From the NCBI GenBank assembly GCA_023132075.1, contig JAGLYT010000037.1, positions 1-9,807 of the forward strand: a stretch of DNA of 9,807 nt. The letters are read 5' to 3'. The stretch is from a bacterium (lineage in GTDB: Bacteria; CBDUZB01; JAGLHV01). A program made the translations under genes and the position numbers. Within the stretch, counting starts at the first letter, position 1. Each line of letters begins with the position of its first letter. Shown piece after piece: positions 1-9,000 of this stretch. The notes below the pieces were generated by a model. That model was not told the origin of the DNA. It saw only the letters and a program-made list of their open reading frames with translations, and searched no databases.

Positions 1-3000
1 CCCCTCAACAACGGGGAATTAAAAAGAGGTATTTTTGCCGATTGGCTGGCTGTAGAATTAATCGGGGAAGGGGTAGAGGAGATTCATAAAGCAGTAATAG
101 AAGCTTATAAGAAAGGAGAAGATCGCGAATTTTTGACCAAAGGAGGGTTGGTACGAATTAATCTTACTGCCGGCAGAAAGGGGAGTCTAACGATAGCTCC
201 GGAGGCAGAATCTGTAATTAAGCAGTGTTATGATACTGCCCAGGAAGAGGGATTAAGTTTAGGTGAATATAAAAAGTTCAGGCAAATGGTAGAAGATCAG
301 CTTACTGCTCAACTTTTACGAAAGAGTGATGACCAGTATGCATTTGAGGAGGTGGATGGTCAAATAGAAAGTAAATGCATTGAGCCGGCTACAGGTGCCC
401 GGACTAATCAACGGGAACAAAGGATTCAGACTGCCATAGAAATTAAAGAATATAGAGCTGGAAATTTTAAGGGAGAAATCCTGGGAGAATCGCAGACTAA
501 TAATAGTCTTACTATTCACTCTATTATTGAACGAGCTGCTAAATCAGGCGGCCTGGTAGCGGGAATGAGCGGAACTTTTGGTGAGGTAGTAAAGGACGAA
601 TTAGTCAGGACAGCGGGTAAAGACCCGGCACTTATCGGAATAGAGGTTCCTAATCATTATGAAAGTGTAGTCATAGACGAGGGTTTTATTTCCGGGGACA
701 CGGATTCTTCTACTATGGAGAGTATTATTAATTGGATTACCCGGATGAAGAATGACAGAAAAGGGGCACCGATGATGATGGCTTTAAATTCGGATAATAC
801 TGCCCAGTGGATAATAGAACAGATTGAAACGGCAGTGAATCAGAAAAGGTTTGCTTATGGAAATATCAAAGTAATTGGCCCGGAGACTACCGTTAAAAAA
901 ATGGAAGAGATGGAGAGTAATCGTTCGGCGGACACCTTGTTTATTTATAAAGTTACTGCTGCGACTACTGATTCCCAGATAGAACATATTCGTATATATG
1001 GCGGACAGCCGGATACATTCCTTATCGGAGGAAAGACTATCGGACGGGGTTTCGATGCCGGTTTTAAGACCATTAATGTTGAAGAAATCGGTCAGCAGAT
1101 AAAAACGATGTTGTCCGAAGTAGGAATACCGGAGGAAAAAGCAGAAGGTATTATTTTATTAATGGAAGAAATGCTCAGTGATTTAAGAGCTGAGAGAAAT
1201 ATGGATATACGAAAAGAAAAAATTAAAAATATTCAAACATATTTTAGTACAGTGCGTAATTTGTTAAGAGAAGGGGGAGTTAGCCGGGAGGTATTAGCTG
1301 ATTTTGAAACAATGGAACGCCGGATATTTGCCCGGGAAGTATATGGTTTTCAGGAAGTTTATCAGGTGGATGATGTAACTATTGGAGAAGGCAAACAAAG
1401 AGAAGGACGGGTTGCCCGTCAAAGTGATGCCGGTTCGGTATGTAAATTAGTTTGTTATCAAAAAGGAGAAAGCAAGTTTGCCGATATGATAGATTTTGAA
1501 CGGGGGATAGAAGCTCGGTTGGGTGGAATACGGGAAATGATCCCTGTATTTAAATCTCTGGTAGCCGGAAAGATTAGTTTAAAAGAAGCATTTATTCAAT
1601 TTGCACAAACTTCCTTGGTGGATAGATTGAAAGGACTTGTATTGGGTGAAAATTCCGGTGAGGCGGCTTTTCGCAAAATGAATAGTTTGATAGAACAAAA
1701 CATACAACTTACTCAAGATCAAGGGGAAATAATAGAGAAAATTAAAGCCTCGGTCAAAGAGGAGGAAAAATCAGAATTAGAGCAACAATTAGAGGACATA
1801 AATGGAAAGATGGCAGGGATTAATAAGAAAGCAATTGCCCTTAAAATATATGCAGTGGATAGATTAGAAAGGAGTGATTCCCGCTACCGATTAGCCACCA
1901 GAAATCGCGGTCTTTTTGCTACAAGGGTTTATGAAAAAATAGAAAATTCCCGCAAGAATATTCTTAAAGCGGAAGTTACTGAATTAAATATTATTCAGCG
2001 CATTATTCAGGGTTTAAGGATAAGACAATTTTTTAGCCAGGAGGCTTTAGCCGGATTATTTATTAAAGAGGAAATTAAAAATTACCGCAAAATGGCTAAA
2101 GAGGCAGAAGACCCTGTTCAACGTACAGAATATTATCAACAAATGATTAGCCGTTTGGAAAAAGGATTAAATATAGAACTTGCCGGGTTGACAGAGGAAG
2201 CACTTTTATATAAAAAATTGAAAACTAATAAACTAGTGAATCTGATTACCCAACAGGTTATTGAGCAGCGAGGAGAGGAAAATATTTTTTATGTAAATGA
2301 ACAAACCAATACCGGTGTTTTGGATGATGCCTTTAATTCGGTTAAAGCCCAGTATATCAGCTATGCGGAAAGCCAGCAGCACAAAAATATGGCTGTTCCT
2401 CTGCTTCCGGATTTAATTAAGGTACAAATTTATAAACTAATGCTCACTTATCGTTATCAAAGGGATATGCGCAGGATTGTTTCCCGGATGAGCCAGACAA
2501 TGAAAGAAGGATTAGATAAAACCATAGAAACGGAAAGTTTGGACAAAAAGAATATGGAAGTAGATGTAAATTCAGTTATTAGGAATGTTTCCGCAGGGAT
2601 GACCGATGCTTTGAAAATTAGTGAATTAATGGCCGGTAAACGGGAACGCAGTTTAAAAACACGGGTAGGAAAGGGTATAGATAACGCGGTTAACTTGTTT
2701 GCTGATTTTATGTGGCGAGCCCGGGGAAGATTATTAGGTGAAATTAAAGAACGGGTAGTTACCGTAGCGGGAAAGCGTGAAATGGCGGCAGGTATACCCA
2801 TGGTAATGGGACAGGCAGGTAAATCACATACCGAAATGAAGGTTGCTAAATATATAGAGGTGAATACTGAAGAGAGGGAGCGAAAAGGAAAATGGATGAA
2901 AGAAAACAAAGTAACCCTGGATTTAAAAGCTGAGTTAGAAGCAGAGGGGGTTTTTGTAACTACAAAGGTGACAGAAGAAGTAGCAGAGGTAGCAGAAGAA

Positions 3001-6000
3001 AAACTAGTAGAAGTGAAAAAACCCGCAGAGGTGGTTACAGAAGTTCCTGGTGAGGTTCCCGATGAAGCCGTTCCTTTTGATACTAAAATAATTGCTCATT
3101 TTCAGGGAGAGACTGAACAAATAAACAAAGATTTGGAAAATATTCAAACAGCTATTGAGGGTTTAGATATAGAGGTAGAAACTGAAGAGGTTAATCAGGT
3201 TTACCAGCAATTAAGTGAAATTCGGACAAAGATTTCCAGCTTAAGGCGCGAATATAAAACTATGGAAGTACCGGAGGATTTAAGCAAAGAACTTCAGGCA
3301 TCGTTAGAAAAAGTAGGGACGGTTATCAATACGCTGGATAATCGAGCCATAAAATTAAATAATGAATTGGATGAAAAAACAGGAGCCCACATAATTCCTT
3401 CCCGTTTTGATATAAGGAATATTATTAGAAAAGTTGACCAAAGGGTTTTAACTTTTACTCAAAATCTTGCTTCAAGCAAATTAGGCAAACCGGTTTTTGT
3501 TCTTTCTTCAGGAGTGGTATTTGCGGCGTTTCTTTTTACTCTTTTTAATGGTTTATCATTCGGTATGCTGCCTATTTTAGCTCTGGTTTTTACTCCGGTG
3601 ACTATTCTGTTTTCTTTCTTTAAAAAGGAGTCGGGGACTACTTCTCCTGTTCAACCCAAAGAGGGAGTAGTGGGTAAAGTAATGAATATCAGTGAAAAAC
3701 TTAAAGCCATTATCGGTGGCCCTCCCGGAAAACCGGATTCCTGGACTAATCTTTTTATTTCAGGAATAGCTTTAATTGCTTTTGGGATTAGTTTGGGTTT
3801 TGGCCCGGCTGTTCTTTTAACTGCAGGAGCAGCTGCTTCTGCCGGAGTGAGTATGATGGGATTTGGTTTAAGCCCTATAATGTTATTTTTTATAACGGTT
3901 CCTATATTGCAGAAAACTAAATTACCGGATAAATTTGCCGATAAAATAGGTGGCCTGTTAGGTATCCGCAGAGCAAAAATAGAAAATAAAGAAGCCCTTG
4001 AAAATTTGAAATTACGGCTGGAAGAAAATATTCGCCAAAACAAAGAAAATGTGCCTTTACCAATGAAACATTTGGAAGAACAAGCAGGGATTATTGCTTT
4101 TGGGGAGGAAGAAATAGCAGAGGAGAAATTAACCCCTGCGATGAAGGAGCAGTATCAGAGGGTACTTAGTGGTTTGGAAAAATACTGGCGCAAGGTGGAA
4201 AGAGAATTATTGAAAGAAGCAATCAGCCAAAGTGAAAAAGATATTTCTCATGCGGCTGAGGTGAATAAAGCGGTAAACGATGCGGCTATTGCAACTTTTT
4301 GCGGATTAAGAGTGAATTTTGAAAGAGTTAAAGAAAAAAAGACATTACTACCCGATAATAAAAAATTAGAAGAATTAGCTTTACAAATAGCTGCAGCTGA
4401 ATTGGAAAAAGATGTTTCATCAGGGGCGGTAAATGCTCGAGTTGAGGAGGTTTTGCCATATTTAAAAGAGTATTGGTTTGCGGCTGAAGAGAAGGTCTTA
4501 ACCGATAAGATTGCTCAGGCTAAAGCAGATTTGAGTAATATAGTAAAAATAGCGGAAGAAGAGCGAGGGGAATTAATTGCTTCCAACGCAGTTCAACTTG
4601 CCTGGGCAGAAGAAAATGCACAAGCTTTAGAATTAATGCAACAACGACTTGAAGAAAACAGAAAAATTTCTCAGCTTACCCCCAGGCAGTTAGCAAAAAG
4701 GCAAAAAGCAATGTGGGCAAATGTTGCTGTTAAATTGGGATATCAACCGGGAGAAAAACTTTATCTCCAGATAAATAAAACTTTACAGCAATACTGGGTA
4801 ACTGTAGAAAAGGAATTATTGCAAACAGCCATTAAAGAAAGCCAGGAAGATATTACCCGTGCTTCTGCATTAAACAAAGCAGTAAATGATGTAGCTATTG
4901 CTGCTCTTTGCGGAATGAAAACAAAGTTAGAAAAAAGCAGGCAAAAAGAAATATTACCTTCTGCGGAACAATTACAAAAACTGGCCGTGGATATAGTTAA
5001 TGCTGAAGTTAAGAAAGATATTTCAGATGAGGCGAGAAATGCCCGGATTGCGGAGGTTCTGCAATATTTAAAAATGTACTGGTTTGAGGCAGAACAAAAG
5101 GTTTTGACAGAAAGAATTGCTCAGGCTAAGGGAGATTTGGCTAATATTGTATACATAGCTAAAGCCCCGCAGGAAGAGGTAATTGCTCAATATGCCGGTC
5201 AGCTGGCTCCGGAAAGATTAAAAGAAAAAAGAGAAAAATTAGCCGTTCATATCGAACAGGAATTAGCTGAGTGGTCCGTGCAAACACAACCTGCGGTTAT
5301 TTTAGAATCTCAAAAGCAATTAATTGCTTTAATAAACAAAGCAGAATATTTAACCGATGAAACAAAAGAAACTCATATTAACGCGATTAATCAAAAAGTT
5401 GCTGAATTAGAACAGGCAAGAACAATACAACCGGAGGAAGCGGTAGAAGTAGAAAAAGTAGTAACACCACCGGAAGTAGAAGCAAAACCGGTAGAGGAGG
5501 GAGTAAGTTTCGCACGGATTATAGGGGATGTTTTTGCCCGGACTTTACGCCCTTTTCAGGCATTACACTGGGGAATAGAAGAAGAGGTCGATGCAATTAT
5601 TGCCGGATTGGGATTAAAGCAAAGGAAAGTTCGCTTAACGCTAAAACAAAAGCAAAAAGTCATTAATGCTTTAAATTTATTAGAAGACGAATTTACGGAA
5701 TTGGAAGATAAAGAATTATCCGTTGCTATACAAAAAGCATTGGATGAGTTAATCAATAATCCGGAAAAGTTGAAAGTAATTGAAGGTAAATGGTTTACTA
5801 TGGATGAGTCCAATACGCTTAAAGCATGGGTAGGGGCATTTTTAGATGGGCCGGATGTATTTATTTTAAAAGCAATGATTAAAGGAGTGAGCGAAAAACA
5901 ATTAGCCGGGGCTATCTTACATGAGGTATTGGAAGTGCAGGGAGTAGGGCACGAGCAGGCAAAAGAAATTGTAGATACGTTTGTGGCGGGGGAGGAAGCT

Positions 6001-9000
6001 ATTGAAGAACGGATGGAAAAGATTGCAATGCTGGAGGCAGCAGGTTTTAAGACGACTAATCAAAGAATATTAAAGCTAGGTATAGAGGAAATAAAAGAAA
6101 GAATTACTTTTTTAAATGAATTAAAGGAATCAGGAGTAAAAGTATCGGTTGGTTGGTTAACCTATGCGCCGGCTGTACTGAAAGAGCGGGTAGAGGCACT
6201 AATAGAAATGGGTATTACTTATGCTCAGATTACTCCGGAGTTAATTATTATTCAGGGGTATATCCAACGGCTGGCTAAAGGAGAGGATGTTGAAAAACAG
6301 TTAAATGATAAGATTGCTAAGTTAAGTCAACAACCGGAAAATAAAGAGATAGTAAGTAAGTTAATGACCAGGATTGATGAAATAAAAGAAATGGTTGTGC
6401 CGGAAGAAGAAATTGTTGAGGTTGCCAAACCGAAAGAACTGAAAGAAGTTGAAGTAACCAAACCTGCAACAGAAGTAAAACCTCCGGTGAAAGAAGTTGC
6501 TAAACCCCCTGTAGAAAAAGGAGTGGAAGCCAGGCCGGAAGGAATTTTTACAAAAGTAAAAAAATTATTTATTGGTTTATATAAAGGAATTATTAAGGAG
6601 AAAAAAGTTTCTTCGGAATTTGAACGTTTGTTCTCTAAGGGACTGCCTCATATAGAGAAAGCGTTTGTAGATTTTAATAAAGCGCTTGCTTTAGCCGATA
6701 AGAAAGCAGGTATTGGGCCGCGTGAATTGTATGAGAGCCAGAAAGAAGGGGCGTTTTTATTAGCTGAATTGGAACAGTTTGTAAAACAAAAAACCAGCGG
6801 TGGAAAAACATTAATGTTAATTGCTGCTGCGTATTTAAGGGTATTTAAGGATAGAGGTAAAAATGAAGGGGTACTAATATCAACTAGTGAAGATACATTG
6901 GCAGAAAGAGATGCATTGGAAGCAGGTCGAATCCTTTCTTTATTGAACGTAATAGTAGGTTTAGTTAAATCAGGCAAAGATGGACAGCCGCAGGGATTTA
7001 TTTATAATGCAGAAAAAGACAGTTTTGAAGAAGTGAGTGAAAAAGACGTTTACCAGGCAGATGTGGTTTATGGAACTACAGACAGATTTGTGCATAGATA
7101 TGAAAATGACTTATTGGCCAGCGATATAAGCCAACGCGTTTTTATGACCAAGAATTGGTTTACTCTAATTGATGAAGTAGATCCGCCGTTAGATTATAAC
7201 AGAACTATGCCTTATAGTATTTCCGGAAAATTTGCTACAGAATCGGAACGCATTTTACATTATCAGTCAGAAGCAGAAAAAATGGTGAGTAATGTTTTCA
7301 AACTTAATCCAACTTATATAAATGTAATGAAAGATAAAAAAAGAGTAAAGCTGGAATCTAAAGGAAAAAAGCAGTTAATAAAAGAATTAGAAATGGTGGG
7401 TATTTTAGAGGGGTTAACGAAAGCAAAAAAGAAATTAGTCATAGCTGAATGGAAAAGATATGTAGAGATGTCTTTAACTGCACATTACTGTTATGAGACA
7501 GATAAAGATTATAAATTGGAACTGAATTTGAAGACTAAAAGAATGGAAGTAGTAATTATCGATGCTGAAAGTGGGAAACCTGTATACGGAAGAAGATGGC
7601 AGGGTGGACTGCATTCTGCACTTGAGGCAAAAGAAGGATTAATGATAGAGCCGGAAGCATTAACAATGTCAACTAAGAATATATCTAAATTTTTAAGTTT
7701 ATCTAATATGGTTGGATTTAGCGGAACAAGTGCAACTATAGATGAGGAAGTAATGGAAAATTTGTATGGTAAGAAAACGGTTGAGTTGGGAGGAGAGATG
7801 GAAACCTTAAGAAAAGAAATAAATCCGGTAAATTTATATAAGACTCAAAGAGAAAAAGACGAAGCAGTAGTCACTGAAATATTAAATTCTCACTTTGCTA
7901 CCGGCAATTCTTTTGCTTCCAAATGGATGGAAGACAATGAACCTGACTATGGTTATGAAGAAGGTATGCCGATATTAGTAAAAGTCGGGTTTACCAAAGA
8001 AGCGGAACAATTAAGGGGTAAATTGATTGCCGAAGCAAAAAGAACCGGTAGAAAATTAGATGAAAATAATATAAGGATTATGACCGCCAGTAATTATGAT
8101 GAAATTGATGATGTTATTGAACAAGCCGGCAAACCGGGAATGATTACCATAGTGACTCCTTTAGGGGGCAGGGGTATGGATATAAAATTAGCCGAAGAGG
8201 TAGCCGAATATGGAGGAATGTTAGCTATATCAACATCATTGGATGAATTTGAATCTTCGCTTATCCAGTTTCAGGGCAGGGTCGGACGAAAAGGAGCAGC
8301 TGGTGTATGGGAAGCTTTTTATTCATTACAGGATGAAGTATTTTTAACTTATAACGAACTTGTTCCCGAAGGAATGAATTGGCTTGAAAACGCATTTAGA
8401 AAGACTGAAACGGGAGAAGCGCTTCAAAAAGAAAAAACAACGTATGTGTTAACAGAGATACAAAAAGTAATTAAAAAACACCGTCTCTGGATGAATAAAC
8501 AGCAGGAGGAATATGCCGATTATATTGATAATTTAAGTGTCGAATATTTTGGTTTAAGAGAGAAAGTTTTAACAGGTGTAACAAATGATGCGGAAAGAAA
8601 ACATATGTTAACTGAAATGGATGGCTTGTTGGCTGAGTTTCTTACCGGAACAGAAAGTGTAAAAAGAGATTTATATGAAGCATTAATGGAATATGACTGG
8701 AAACAGCAGATACTACAAATGGATATGTATGTTGAATACATTGATAATGTAAATGAATCGTATAGAAACTTAATGACTAATATAGAAAAGATACACGGTT
8801 TTAAAGAAACAGGTATAGCGATTGAGAAGGAAAAGTTTAAAGTGGGGTATTTGCAGAATTTGGTAAAAGGTATTGCGATAACAGGGGCAGCAATAATAGG
8901 CTATTTCCTCTATCGGCAGATATTTGACATTATAGGCGGGCAGGGTTTAAGCGTATTATCAGACACAACAGTGGTTACGTCCGTTCTTACAGCATTTGGT

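Larger units (their letters stand above)
1..1500 (+). other. SecA-like module 1 (diverged; N-terminal ATPase lobe lies upstream of the window)
   Basis: Residues 1-500 follow the order of SecA from the cross-linking domain to the end of the second helicase lobe. A stretch like SecA's RDVDYIV-DGEV-IVDE-TGR is seen as RKSDDQYAFEEVDG...IEPATGAR (107-134). SecA's GMTGTA appears as GMSGTF (188-193). The motif V counterpart of GRGTDI is GRGFDA (348-353), and the motif VI counterpart of QLRGRSGRQGDAGS is QREGRVARQSDAGS (466-479). Walker A and DEVD belong to the first lobe and are not in the window. The match is distant and motif-level only. SecA normally drives preproteins through SecYEG using ATP; whether this copy hydrolyses ATP cannot be told from here. 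It is followed directly by helical sequence without a clear scaffold-domain signature. Confidence 0.8.
6607..8595 (+). other. SecA-like module 2, complete: both ATPase lobes, cross-linking-like domain and helical scaffold
   Basis: Residues 2203-2865 carry the SecA motifs in canonical order: a Q-motif-like Gln (Q2247), 22 residues before the Walker A lysine; Walker A-like KTSGGKT (2264-2270, SecA KTGEGKT); LAERD (2300-2304, SecA LA-RD); VVYGTTDRF (2355-2363, SecA ITYGTNNEF); DEVD (2391-2394, Walker B) followed by an ISG at 2407-2409; GRRWQGGLHSALEAKEG (2530-2546); GFSGT (2572-2576); MITIVTPLGGRGMDIKL (2714-2730); QFQGRVGRKGAAG (2756-2768). A helical scaffold follows. The module is about 660 residues, shorter than typical SecA (800-900), lacking the C-terminal zinc-binding tail and probably much of the wing domain. 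Walker lysine, DEVD and both motif VI arginines are kept, so ATP binding is plausible. It runs straight into a membrane block, unlike soluble SecA. Confidence 0.92.

Noticed and set aside
112-118. Shine-Dalgarno-like aaaggag string, and similar ones at 3623-3630 and 5881-5887
   Set aside because: Such strings arise wherever Lys-Gly-Glu or Lys-Glu codons follow each other in this purine-rich gene; none is followed at proper distance by a start that would give a separate gene.
1-1500. Module 1 as the cell's housekeeping secA
   Set aside because: Key motifs are eroded (GRRW block lost, RGR changed to EGR, large insertion), and the frame continues for thousands of codons into membrane and repeat regions, so it is not an ordinary SecA.
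2457-2909. 150-codon open frame on the minus strand
   Set aside because: It lies wholly antisense to the giant frame, whose protein is coherent here. The translation is rich in Ser, Phe, Ile and Leu, as expected from the complement of Lys/Glu-rich coding sequence, and no family was recognised.
3651-4043. 130-codon open frame on the minus strand
   Set aside because: Antisense to the first membrane block and its flanks. The Pro/Ala/Ile-rich translation mirrors Gly/Ser/Leu codons of the real protein and has no motif.
8504-8515. aggagga followed by ATG, a possible internal start
   Set aside because: The ATG is only two bases after the purine string and in frame +2, where it reaches a stop after seven codons.
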